From Littorina saxatilis (lineage: Eukaryota > Mollusca > Gastropoda > Littorinimorpha > Littorinidae), in the NCBI RefSeq assembly GCF_037325665.1, contig NC_090253.1:40326312-40390311 (forward strand): DNA of 64,000 nucleotides, given 5' to 3'. Position numbers and translations under genes: made by a program. Of the stretch, positions 12,055-20,800 are shown piece by piece (position 1 is the first letter of the stretch; the number at the start of each line of letters is the position of its first letter). The notes under the pieces were generated by a model. It saw only the letters and a program-made list of their open reading frames with translations. It was not told the DNA's origin and searched no databases.

Positions 12055-12359
12055 ACGGTGGTGGCGGTGTGGGTAAGGGATGATTTGTATAAGATGACGC
12101 CAGAACATCAACGGCCTCCTGTCCTTATGTTTCGAGGGGGGTGAGGGAGAGAGAGTGGGGGGGGGGGGGGGGGAGAGGGGGGCTATAGGGATGAGCGGCA
12201 TTGGCGTACGGATGTAAACCTCGAAAGGTTGCTACCTCCAGGTGTAAACTAAAAGAACAAATTCATTTTCGTTGCAGAACCTTCAGCTTTCCCAGCTTAT
12301 GGCCAACCCTCTTCGCATCAACGATGGCAGCTTTGTTTTTGATACACAGAAAATGCTAG
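3..12359 (+). CDS. MMP: matrix metalloproteinase gene (12 exons, 5' partial)
   Basis: Secreted or surface-anchored zinc endopeptidase of the M10A family. Exons: 3-113, 3837-3955, 4814-4986, 5372-5447, 6407-6552, 7427-7687, 8670-8858, 9565-9744, 10154-10296, 10852-11003, 11698-11802, 12278-12359. All junctions are AG/GT and all phases agree, giving 578 visible residues. Prodomain with cysteine switch PRCGVADIPE (Cys104). Catalytic domain about 136-296 with HGDTYPFDGPG, HELGHSLGLAH (255-265) and Met-turn IMYP (Met273). Thr/Pro/Arg-rich hinge about 297-348. Four-bladed hemopexin domain between Cys349 and Cys544. Hydrophobic tail about 557-573 ending HRKC, suggesting a GPI signal or a short-tailed membrane anchor. 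No RxKR furin site is visible between prodomain and catalytic domain. The signal peptide must lie upstream of the window. The family call is very secure; the paralogue is not assigned. Confidence 0.93.
1286..1742. mobile_element. G/C-run MITE nested in the 2.4-kb element
   Basis: The ends read GGCCGGACTAGG and CCTAATCCGGCC with long poly-G and poly-C runs just inside. The interior repeats motifs such as GGGGGCGAAGCCCC. No coding potential. Confidence 0.5.
2142..2492 (+). repeat. tandem duplication, offset about 195 bp
   Basis: About 150 bp beginning ttatagactctac is repeated once (2142-2295 and 2338-2492) with a few substitutions. The units are separated by about 45 bp. Confidence 0.85.
2499..2783. 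mobile_element. MITE with CAGGGGCGGA ends
   Basis: Starts CAGGGGCGGA and ends TCCGCCCCTG, flanked by GAGTG on both sides. The interior has the stem-like CTGGGGGGCTAAGCCCCCC. Same family as 56,750-57,031. Confidence 0.65.
3837..3955 (+). CDS. MMP exon b: prodomain N-terminal part
   Basis: Acceptor ctctacag, donor gtaggc. Encodes GFLSQYGYFRQGG, the YGYL-type motif of the MMP peptidoglycan-binding-like prodomain. Ends in phase 2. Confidence 0.9.
4245..4310 (+). repeat. (AC)n microsatellite
   Basis: Uninterrupted AC dinucleotides inside an MMP intron. Confidence 0.98.
4814..4986 (+). CDS. MMP exon c: prodomain with cysteine switch
   Basis: Acceptor ttattgcag. Encodes MFQRYFGLKQTGQLD and the switch PRCGVADIPE, whose cysteine binds the catalytic zinc in the zymogen. 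Donor gtcagc; ends in phase 1. Confidence 0.93.
5208..5287 (+). repeat. (GT)n microsatellite
   Basis: GT dinucleotide run inside the MMP intron upstream of exon d. Confidence 0.98.
5372..5447 (+). CDS. MMP exon d: start of catalytic domain
   Basis: A 76-nt exon read as DSKWDHTRLSWKLEI, matching the SKW..T.LTW start of MMP catalytic domains. Acceptor tttacacag, donor gtaaga. Confidence 0.85.
5511..5680. mobile_element. TACAGTGGAA-type MITE, old copy
   Basis: Begins TACAATGGAACC and ends GTCACTGTA, with internal repeats of gggagtcttaaaa. Related copies are at 10,428-10,610, 14,472-14,632 and 34,832-35,352. The TA flanks suggest the Tc1/mariner group. Confidence 0.55.
6407..6552 (+). CDS. MMP exon e: catalytic domain, structural-metal loop
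   Basis: Encodes DAIRDAFNIWRQVAPLEF and HGDTYPFDGPG. The His and Asp residues here bind the structural zinc and calcium in the family. Acceptor tgttgacag, donor gtcagt. Confidence 0.93.
6813..7111. repeat. G- and C-run repeat, probable MITE
   Basis: A poly-G run, ggttccaggggttccggaac, an A/T-rich middle, stem-like gggagcatgcccccgg and a closing ggtccggccctg resemble the family at 1,286-1,742. Exact ends are unclear. Confidence 0.4.
7306..7389 (+). other. possible cassette exon (duplicated acceptor) in MMP
   Basis: The acceptor and first bases of the catalytic exon are duplicated 121 bp upstream (about 7281-7318 against 7401-7439). From the upstream copy an 84-nt stretch is open and ends at a weak donor, gtctga. 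Its length and phase would insert 28 residues, including three Cys, in frame before VVLAHAFG. It may equally be a decoy acceptor left by a local duplication. Confidence 0.35.
7427..7687 (+). CDS. MMP exon f: zinc-binding active site
   Basis: Encodes VVLAHAFGPG, DMHIDNDETW, HELGHSLGLAHS with the three zinc histidines and catalytic Glu, and Met-turn IMYP. Acceptor tctccacag, donor gtgagt. Confidence 0.96.
8051..8205. repeat. TCGCGAAG-rich foldback repeat
   Basis: Self-complementary runs of gtcgacttcgcga and cttcgcaaag, ending in taaggacagcc. A cleaner relative lies at 48,454-48,564. Confidence 0.45.
8670..8858 (+). CDS. MMP exon g: hinge and start of hemopexin domain
   Basis: About 50 residues rich in Thr, Pro and Arg form the linker. 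The exon then reaches SGCDVQFDVV, the first Cys and first blade of the hemopexin domain. Acceptor ttgttacag, donor gtgggc. Confidence 0.9.
9100..9472 (+). mobile_element. tRNA-derived SINE
   Basis: Pol III box A (tagctcagtcggtagcgcgc) and a decayed box B lie in the first 75 bases. A conserved body and an (AGA)n-type tail follow. Flanked by AGATGTTGGT at 9090-9099 and 9473-9482. Lies in an MMP intron. Confidence 0.85.
9565..9744 (+). CDS. MMP exon h: hemopexin blade
   Basis: Encodes YTGIQGDQLYRF, GFPATLHSVYPGAPLNADSV and a closing TYFVKG, the typical hemopexin repeat pattern. Donor gtgagt. Confidence 0.92.
10154..10296 (+). CDS. MMP exon i: hemopexin blade
   Basis: Encodes NQVWRYKGSELDTDYPKRL and ends IFVFG at the donor gtaagc in phase 0. 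Confidence 0.92.
10395..10710 (+). mobile_element. tRNA-SINE remnant split by a MITE
   Basis: The left piece (10,395-10,427) matches the box B region and the right piece (10,611-10,710) the adjoining body of the SINE at 18,444. They are interrupted exactly at a TA by the MITE at 10,428-10,610. Confidence 0.6.
10428..10610. mobile_element. TACAGTGGAA MITE
   Basis: 183 bp with ends TACAGTGGAACCCCC and TTCCACTGTA and a poly-C run inside. The TA target and TIR sequence suggest a Tc1/mariner-mobilised MITE. Confidence 0.7.
10852..11003 (+). CDS. MMP exon j: hemopexin blade
   Basis: Begins TTFWLEYNFDT and ends GYIYLISPN before donor gtaggt. Phase 2. Confidence 0.9.
11698..11802 (+). CDS. MMP exon k: end of hemopexin domain
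   Basis: Encodes HVVLDKFRQTL and PQWMQPAC, the second Cys of the hemopexin disulphide. Acceptor gcgtcaacag, donor gtaagc. Confidence 0.85.
11911..12052 (+). repeat. (GA)n microsatellite
   Basis: About 140 bases of GA with a short CGGAGACGGA interruption, in the last MMP intron. The long Ser/Leu reading frame on the other strand is an artefact of this repeat. Confidence 0.97.
12278..12359 (+). CDS. MMP last exon: hydrophobic C-terminal anchor
   Basis: Acceptor tttcgttgcag. Encodes a hydrophobic segment LWPTLFASTMAALFLI, then HRKC and a TAG stop. The preceding TSSG could be a GPI attachment site. A short-tailed membrane span is the alternative. Confidence 0.8.
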
Positions 12360-12756
12360 GCTGTAGCATTTCTGGGCTGTGAACAGGTTATCAACAGCTG
12401 TGATATAAATGTATTGCCTCTGTCAGGGAAACATGATTTACACACACACACATGAACACTGACACACACATACACACATTACATGCTTGAGCTAAGTTAT
12501 CACCAAGCAATACGGTTGTGATTGTTTAATTTAGTTTTTACACATATTTTCATCTGTTGAAAATATTGTCCAGGATGTGTCTGTATTGTAATTGTTTAAT
12601 TTTAATGAATCATACGGCCTTGCTCAACATTCCTTGGAAGACTCATTTGTTGTTGCTTTTTACTTTCGAATCATGTTTTGTATTTTCGATACTGCGTCTT
12701 TCTGAAAGCAACGCTTTTTGAGTCTATGTCATTATGACAATGCCACATGGATGTTT

Positions 12757-12802
<46 letters not shown>

Positions 12803-13915
12803 CGGTGGGTGGGAAGAAGGGAGAGAGAAATATGAATACATGTTGAGGGAGAGATATGATTGTGGTGCAGTGTGTGAGTGAATCAATAAAGATTTGACAT
12901 TCATTTCTGACTCATGGTTTCATAGTGTGTGTGTGTGTGTTTGTATGTGTGTCCTTGTGTGTGGGTGTTTTGCGTGTGTGTGTGTGTGTGTTTGCAAATG
13001 TGAACACGCACGTGAGAGATACACAAATGAAAAAAATTGGGGGTACTACATGAGCCGCTCCATCCATACTTGTGAGGTCCTTAATGTGTTGTGGCACGGG
13101 TTAAATTGGGCACACATCCACCCCTATCCCTTACAACTTCTTCAGTGGCTGTTGCCCTTGCGGGGACACAACTCTACATAACATCTGAATTGACACGGAA
13201 CCTCTTCTCCTCATACAAGTTTTAAAAATATCCCTTAGCCATTTCTAACCAGGTCTAAAATCTTCCACTGCTATGATAAGATGTGTCACACCTTAGAAAA
13301 GGCCCATTCTTGTTAAATCACACACTCCATTGACACGTGGATTGTATAGGTAGATAATTTATATAAAAGCAGAAATAAATTACACTCTTCCATTTCTTTT
13401 ATCTTTGGAAATCTGAAACAAATCTTCACTGAACATTTTGTACAAAAGTTTGTGTATTTGATAAAACTGCAAAACGCACCAGTTGGCCATTGTTTATACA
13501 TAATTTCACAAACTTTTTTTTAGTGTCAGCAGCGGGCCTCATCTACTCAGCAGCTGGCAACGAACGCGCAAAAAAGGCTCAAGTGACACATCTTAGCGTA
13601 GCAGTAGAAGATCTTTGACCCGGCCTGTACATGGTTACATACATTTTCAGAAACATTCTCAGCAGAGACGAACTTCAAATCTAACAAAGCCAACTTTGTT
13701 CTGTTTGCTTTATTCATTTACTCATTTTCGCTGATAATATCACACACAGTGACAACTCTTTCCTTCTCACACTTTCGCTTTTATGCCCTCGAAACTAAGC
13801 AGATAGCCATTACAAATAAAACGTTAACCCTCTTAAATCAAGAATGAAATAACAAAAGAGGTAAAATAAATGCAACAATGGCAAAATCATAATGCAACAA
13901 TATGACCACATCATT
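12360..13915. other. MMP 3' UTR and intergenic spacer
   Basis: Contains the poly(A) signal, a (GA)n run at 12,761-12,797 and GT-rich stretches at 12,926-12,992. Nothing else is recognised between the convergent MMP and CENP-Q-like genes up to the SINE at 13,916. Confidence 0.7.
12885..12890 (+). terminator. candidate poly(A) signal of MMP
   Basis: AATAAA about 525 bases after the MMP stop, in a stretch with no other gene. It implies a 3' UTR of about 0.5 kb containing a (GA)n run at 12,761-12,797. Confidence 0.55.
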
Positions 13916-14341
13916 CTTTCTTTCTTTCTTTCTTTATTTGGTGTTTAACGTCGTTTTCAACCATTCAAGGTTATATCGCGACGGGGAAAGGGGGGAGATG
14001 GGATAGGGGAAAGGGGGGAGATGGGATAGAGCCACTTGTTAATTGTTTCTTGTTCACAAAAGCACTAATCAAAAAATTGCTCCAGGGGCTTGCAACGTAG
14101 TACAATATATGACCTTACTGGGAGAATGCAAGTTTCCAGTACAAAGGACTTAACATTTCTTACATACTGCTTGACTAAAATCTTTACAAACATTGACTAT
14201 ATATATTCTATACAAGAAACACTTAACAAGGGTAAAAGGAGAAACAGAACCGTTAGTCGCCTCTTACGACATGCTGGGTAGCATCGGGTAAATTCTTTCT
14301 CGTCCCAACCAATATGGGACTCCCCCTAACCCGCGGGGGGT
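13916..14341 (-). mobile_element. CCCGCGGG-headed SINE, copy 1
   Basis: On the minus strand it starts CCCCCCGCGGGTTAGGGG and ends CGTTAAACACCAAATAAAG(AAAG)n. It is flanked by ACCACATCATT at 13,905-13,915 and 14,342-14,352. No tRNA head is visible. The 3' CGTTAAAC tail is typical of molluscan retroposons. Confidence 0.85.
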
Positions 14342-14471
14342 ACCACATCATTGATCTCTTGGTTTTTTTTTTCTGATTCACAGCTGTACAGACTCTTAAC
14401 GATCAACACACACACAAACACCTTCAAACAACTGATACAGTGAAGAAATTCAACCTTTGGCAGCATAAAAA

Positions 14472-14632
14472 TACATGGAACCCTTTTTTAAGCCCCCTAA
14501 ATCTAAGAAAACCAGGTCTCAAAAAGAAGGGAGTCTTAATCTTAAAATGAACAGAAAATATGAGAAAGGAAGGGGGAGGAATCTTAAATTGGGGGATCTT
14601 AACTGGGTGGGTAGGGGGTCCGCTGTTCACAA
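14472..14632. mobile_element. TACAGTGGAA-type MITE, old copy
   Basis: Begins tacatggaaccc, has ggagtcttaa and gggggatctta inside, and ends ggggtccgctgttc. Relative of 10,428-10,610 with degraded ends. It lies just past the 3' end of the CENP-Q-like gene. Confidence 0.45.
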
Positions 14633-14667
14633 ATCCACCACTTGTTTAAGTCCTTGGTTCACCACTG

Positions 14668-14673
14668 TTTATT
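14668..14673 (-). terminator. candidate poly(A) signal of CENP-Q-like gene
   Basis: Minus-strand AATAAA 63 bases after the stop codon. Confidence 0.55.
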
Positions 14674-14735
14674 TAAAATCTAGACAAAGATAACTTCTGA
14701 TCCAATCTTCGTGTACAGTTTTTCATGCGCACCTC

Positions 14736-14801
14736 TCACTTCACTGTGCTAAAGTTCAGATGCAGATCATTCTCCAAAGGCTCTAAGAGCAGGGGGTGAT
14801 G
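14736..14801 (-). CDS. CENP-Q-like exon 7 (stop)
   Basis: Acceptor attttgtttcag. Encodes HHPLLLEPLENDLHLNF and ends STVK at a TGA. Confidence 0.75.
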   Translation of the reverse strand, partial: HHPLLLEPLENDLHLNFSTVK

Positions 14802-17800
14802 CTGAAACAAAATAATACGACAAATCTCAAAATGCTGACACAAAAGCGCATACATTCCAGTAGACAATTTCCGGAAATAGCTCTGTCATAGGGTTTTTTT
14901 ATGGACTGTAGAAAACTCATACTCTATACTGTATATATAAAAAAAACTACAAAAAAACCCCGGGGCAAACAATGGGACTGTGTCAATTGAAGTTCGTGAT
15001 CAAAGTAATCACAGTAAAAAGTGATCTTGGATGTGCAGCAATCATTGCAACAGTGAATACTGAGGTCCCATGCGCATATTTTCAACAACAACAAAATACA
15101 CATTGCACATAGTTTTTCCCTCAATCACCTTGATCAACTGACTGTCCGTGCCATTGTTTTTAAGCTGTGCAACCTTCCATATCCCATGAAAATCTACAAT
15201 CATTCTTGACACACGCTTTGTGGAGACAAAATTGCTTGGGGCTAGCCTCTCTTTGGCAAGACAATGAAAACAATTTTGTCACTAGCCAGACAGGAATCAA
15301 ACATCACTGGTTGATACCAAAAGATTCATCTGCATGCGTCAGTGAACAGCCATGAACAGCCGATCTGATTGGCAGCTGTGCAGCTGACATTTTTCTCACT
15401 AAGCTAGCACCTCCACAGACACGCTCGCCTGCTACATGTATGGCCAAATCCTAGTCTTTCGAGTCGCGAGAGGTCCCTATGAAACGCTACTTGCTCGCCT
15501 CATTTGTCAAATCTTGCGGCTGAAAAATGGGGGACTATAAACATCATCTATTGTTTTTTCATGGGACATCCAGCTGTGAGACAAGAAAGGTTTCTGACCG
15601 TGTCACGATTTAGTGACATGGATTGAGAAAGGAACACTCTGTGGGGTGCCTTTCTCAAATTACGACGAAACGCGCCTGTGCTTGTACGCGCTATTTTCTG
15701 CTGACCGAGCTTAGCACGGGAAATACGTTTTCCTGAGCGGGTGATATTTTGATACAGGGGTTCCACGTGCAGGATTTTGCTTGCTTGGCGAAATCGACGG
15801 TAACTGAACTGGATACGGGACACGTGGAGTCACGTGATGTTTTTTTCAAGGTTGTTTGGGGAAGACATGAGAGGAGACACGAGAACACAGGGCAGCGACA
15901 GAGAAGGATCGTTTTTCCTCCATTCGAAAGTTAGATGGTCTTCAACATTTGGCGACGAAGGAGAGAAAACTTTTCGCTGTTTTACCTGTGCTGGCAACAA
16001 GGTTGTCAGGTTTTTACATTTAGTCAAGTTTTGACTAAATGTTTTAACATAGAGGGGGGAATCGAGACGAGGGTAGTGGTGTGTGTCTGTCTGTCTGTCT
16101 GTGTGTGTGTGTAGAGCGATTTAGACTAAACTACTGGACCGATCTTTATGAAATTTGACATGAGAGTTCCTGGGTATGATATCCTCAGACATTTTTTTCA
16201 TAAATGTCTTTGATGACGTCATATCCGGGTTTTTGTGAAAGTTGAGGCGGCACTGTCACGCTCTCATTTTTCAACCAAATTGGTTGTAATTTTGGTCAAG
16301 TAATCTTCGACGAAGCCCGGACTTTGGTATTGCATTTCAGCGTGGTGGCTTAAAAATTAATTAATGACTTTGGTCATTAAAAATCTGAAAATTGTAAAAA
16401 CAATTTTTTTATAAAACGATCCAAATTTACGTTCATCTTATTCTCCATCATTTTCTGATTCCAAAAACATATAAATATGTTATATTTGGATTAAATTCAA
16501 GCTCTGAAAATTAAAAATATAAAAATTATGATCAAAATTAAATTTTTGAAATCAATTTAAAAACACTTTCATCTTATTCCTTGTCGGTTCCTGATTCCAA
16601 AAACATATAGATATGATATGTTTGGATTTAAAACACGCTCAGAAAGTTAAAACGAAGAGAGGTACAGAAAAGCGTGCTATCCTTCTCAGCGCAACTACTA
16701 CCCCGCTCTTCTTGTCAATTTCACTGCCTTTGCCGTGAGCGGTGGACTGACGATGCTACGAGTATACGGTCTTGCTGCGTTGCATTGCGTTCAGTTTCAT
16801 TCTGTGAGTTCGACAGCTACTTGACTAAATGTTGTATTTTCGCCTTACGCGACTTGTTGATTCTCGGCTGAGCGGGGGATTTTTCCCACGCATAAAGTAA
16901 TTCAGCAAGAAGGCGATGGCGGTATTTTTGTCGACGGACGGAAGCCATTCAAAAGAGAGCGGATTCGCTTAAAGTAGAGCTACTTACATTAGGCTGTTGA
17001 GGTAATAAATCATTATTTAACGCTGTTGACGAGTCTGTGTTTGTGGAATGAAATACTCTCTGTTGTTCTTTCCAGGTTAGCGCATAATTTGCTCTTTGTG
17101 ACGCTAAAATAATAATCTGTATATGGCTTTTGCAGATATGGAGAGAAGGAAGGTTAAGGAAAATGGCTGATTTGTTGTTTTAAAAGTTCGTTTGGGCAGG
17201 CCCACGTGCTCGATGAAACATGTAAAGGTGACATGTTTGAAGGTGGAGGGTGAAGGGTAGCGTGGCATGTTTAGTGCACCGATGCTTTTTGTTGCAGCCT
17301 ACTTTCTACGCTACCTGACTGACCTAGCTACGGGTCTTTGCGGGTATGCTGTAACCGGGTCATCGCTGTTGCTGTCTTGCTGTATGCTGTTACTGCTGCT
17401 GGGATAACCGGTGAGGCCGTCATCGTCTGCAGGGGTCTTCCGGCAGGCAGTGACGTCACCTACACGACACCCGTTGTCTTCAGCAGCTGAGTGAGGCGCC
17501 TGATTTCCCCACGATTCCCTGCTTCGTTCCACGCCAACCGGCACTCCAATCAACGAAGCAGTAGTGGGGAAGGACTATTTACGGGTCGCCCACTCCGTAA
17601 CGAAAAGCTAAGTGCACCATGCCATTGCGCCTTTAACCACCAAGTCACCTTGTGTATTTGTGATTATATTTGAGTGGTGACAACGTGGGGTGTGTGACAC
17701 CTGCATTTAACCAGCGCTTTTGCATAACCGGCTATCTTTCTTATCTATACACGGGATCAGCGTGTTATTATCATTTTCTAAACTTTAACTGGCATTTTTG

Positions 17801-20800
17801 TCAGTGACCTATATTTTACGTTTTGAACGTAAAACATCTTTTGGAGTGAAGTCTCGAGGGAGGTGGCGAGTTAGTATATAAACAGGCGTCTGAAACTTAT
17901 ACTTTTGTTGATTCTATCTATTTGTATGACTGCGAGAGTGGATCGTGGTGTGGTTAGTTAGTAGTAACTAACCGTTCATAATCACATTATGTGATATAAT
18001 GAAACGTGACAGACCGAGACATACAAATCACCAGGAAATACTATGTCAACAGCAACACAGTAAAACAAAGACACACTCACCCTCTTACTGCCACAAATGT
18101 GTCCAGTCTTTACATGGAACAAGAGCAGCCTTATACTAGGACACATATCAGCAAAAAAACCAAAAAATAATAACACGGCTGCATTCTGTGCGGAGTGAGA
18201 ATTTCTTGCTGAATTTAGACACTGTCTGATGTTGTTAAAAATGCACAAACTATTAACACTTTCAAAAATCTGCTGGACATACAAAAACTTACGACTGAGT
18301 CACTTTATTTGTACGATAATTGATATTGAGTAAATACGACTTTGAGCATGTTAATATGATTGACCTGCAACAAATTTAATAATGAGATGGGACGCGAAAA
18401 AAGCCGTGACGCTTTTGGATACCCATCCAGTCCCTAACCACTAGGGCGGGGACGTAGCTCAGTTGGTAGCGCGCTGGCTTTGTAGCCAGTTGGTCGCTAT
18501 CAGCGTGGGTTCGATCCCCACGTTCGGCGAGAGATTTATTTCTCGGAGTCAACTTTGTGCAGACTCTCTTCGGTGTCCGAACACCCCCGTGTGCACACAT
18601 GCGCACGAAAAAGATCCCACGTTCACAGCGAAAGTCTCAGGGCTTGGAAAACACGAAGACACGCATGCATCATCTCTCGTCTCCAATTATCATGATCGTA
18701 TTTCGATACTTTGACGAGACAAACCCAATGCTGGTGTGTCGAAGAAGACAGCCACAGCGGGCTTGTTCGAATCAAAGTATCACACCATATCTTCAACGTA
18801 TTACCAATACCTGTCCCAATATAGACCAGTTGGTCTAAGAGGACGTTAAACCCTAATAGTCAGTCCTAACTACTAAAAGTCTGAACAGATCTGTGGTGGT
18901 GAGCATGATCAATAACATCCATGTGAAAGAATGTACCTCCAGCATGCTCAAATGAACACTGACACTCCCCCTCAAAACATGAAGCTGACATACCTTTCCT
19001 GGAAGCTTTCCAAAGTCTTGAAGGCTGATTTTTTCATCTTCCATCTTCTGAAGTTCCCTGAACACAAGCGATAGTGCATGGTGAGGAATAGTCCATTCAG
19101 AATGTATCATGCTATTATATATTGAGCGTTGAAAGTTGAGCGCTTCAACAAGAAACATCACGGAGGAAGAAGCTTCTGTTGTGCTGCACCACCACTCTGG
19201 AACTCTCTTCCCTTCTCTGTCAGACACTGCACCTCTCTCAGCTCTTTTAAACAACAGTTGAAAACTTTCTTTTTCACAGAATATTACACCAACCTGGCCT
19301 AATGTCTTCTTCATTCCATTTCTGCACATACTCCTCTCCCATAAAGTTGTTATGATTGTTGAGAGTGTTAGCTGTGTATGTTTGTATAATATATAGTGTG
19401 TATTGCATATATGATTATTGTGTGAACAGTACATGTGGTGATTTGTGTCTGTATGATTAATTTTTTTTATGTAGGTTGTACTTTTAATTGTTCTATTCTG
19501 TATATATATATGTTCTTTTGTAAAGGGCCTAGAGCCATAGGTTAGGCACTTAAAAATATCCAGTTATTATTATTATTATTATTATAATTATAGTCATGCA
19601 AGAGTATATGTTTTCTAAAATGTTACACAGAGGAGCAAAAAACAAAAGAGAAACTGATCTACTTTATTTCTTGCTTCTAAACACAAAGACAAACACACAC
19701 ACACAAACGCACCCACACAAAACCTTTTAAAGCTATGTTTCCATATAGCGACGCCGCCGCGGCACGACGATGACAAACACGCGATGTCGCTAGAGAATGT
19801 CGTTGTGAGTGTTTCCATGGCAGGCAGTGTTTTGTTCTTTCTGGGTTGACTTCTTCTTATACATCGTTCAAAAACTCACACAACCATGCCGTAATTAAGA
19901 GAAACTATATTTAAGAGAAAATTGAAAAGACGAGAAATGTAAGAAAAAAACTCTTTTATTTCAACAAAATGCTCAACAAGAAGGGCAAAGCCCATACGAC
20001 TCACATGCTTGACCTTGACTTGACCTTGACCTTCAGGGTCAAGGTCAAATAACTAAACCTAGCAATGACATCATACACTAAGAACTGCTTTACACATTTT
20101 TCCTACCAAAATACATGTGACCTTGACCCAAGGTCAAGGTCATCCAAGGTCATGCAACACAAAGCTGTTAATTCAAGACATAGGAAGTACAATGGTGCTT
20201 ATTGGCTCTTTCTACCATGAGATATGGTCACTTTTAGTGGTTCACTACCTTATTTTGGTCACATTTCATAAGGGTCAAAGTGACCTTGACCTTGATCATA
20301 TGTGACCAAATGTGTCTCATGATGAAAGCATAACATGTGCCCCACATAATTTTTAAGTTTGAAACAGTTATCTTCCATAGTTCAGGGTCAAGGTCACTTC
20401 AAAATATGTATACAATCCAACTTTGAAGAGCTCCTGTGACCTTGACCTTGAAGCAAGGTAAACCAAACTGGTATCAAAAGATGGGGCTTACTTTGCCCTA
20501 TATATCATATATAGGTGAGGTATTGAATCTCAAAAACTTCAGAGAAAATGGGAAAAATGTGAAAAATAGCTGTTTTTTAGGCAACATTTATGGCCCCTGC
20601 GACCTTGACCTTGAAGCAAGGTCAAGATGCTATGTATGTTTTTTGGGGCCTTGTCATCATACACCATCTTGCCAAATTTGGTACTGATAGACTGAATAGT
20701 GTCCAAGAAATATCCAACGTTAAAGTTTTCCGGACGGACGTCCGGACGGACGGACGACTCGGGTGAGTACATAGACTCACTTTTGCTTCGCATGTGAGTC

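Noticed and set aside
11698-12201. 167-codon Ser/Leu-rich frame on the minus strand
   Set aside because: A translation of the (GA)n microsatellite overlapping a real MMP exon on the other strand.
17300-17960. possible LTR or promoter region (TATATAAA, GC-rich patch)
   Set aside because: No paired repeat, primer-binding site or coding domain nearby.
18444-18530. tRNA gene
   Set aside because: Boxes A and B and the T-arm are intact, but the acceptor stem does not pair and a SINE body and target duplication follow.
19976-20800. CRISPR-like array from repeated GACCTTGACC motifs
   Set aside because: Motifs are 9-12 bp, irregularly spaced and in both orientations in a eukaryotic repeat.
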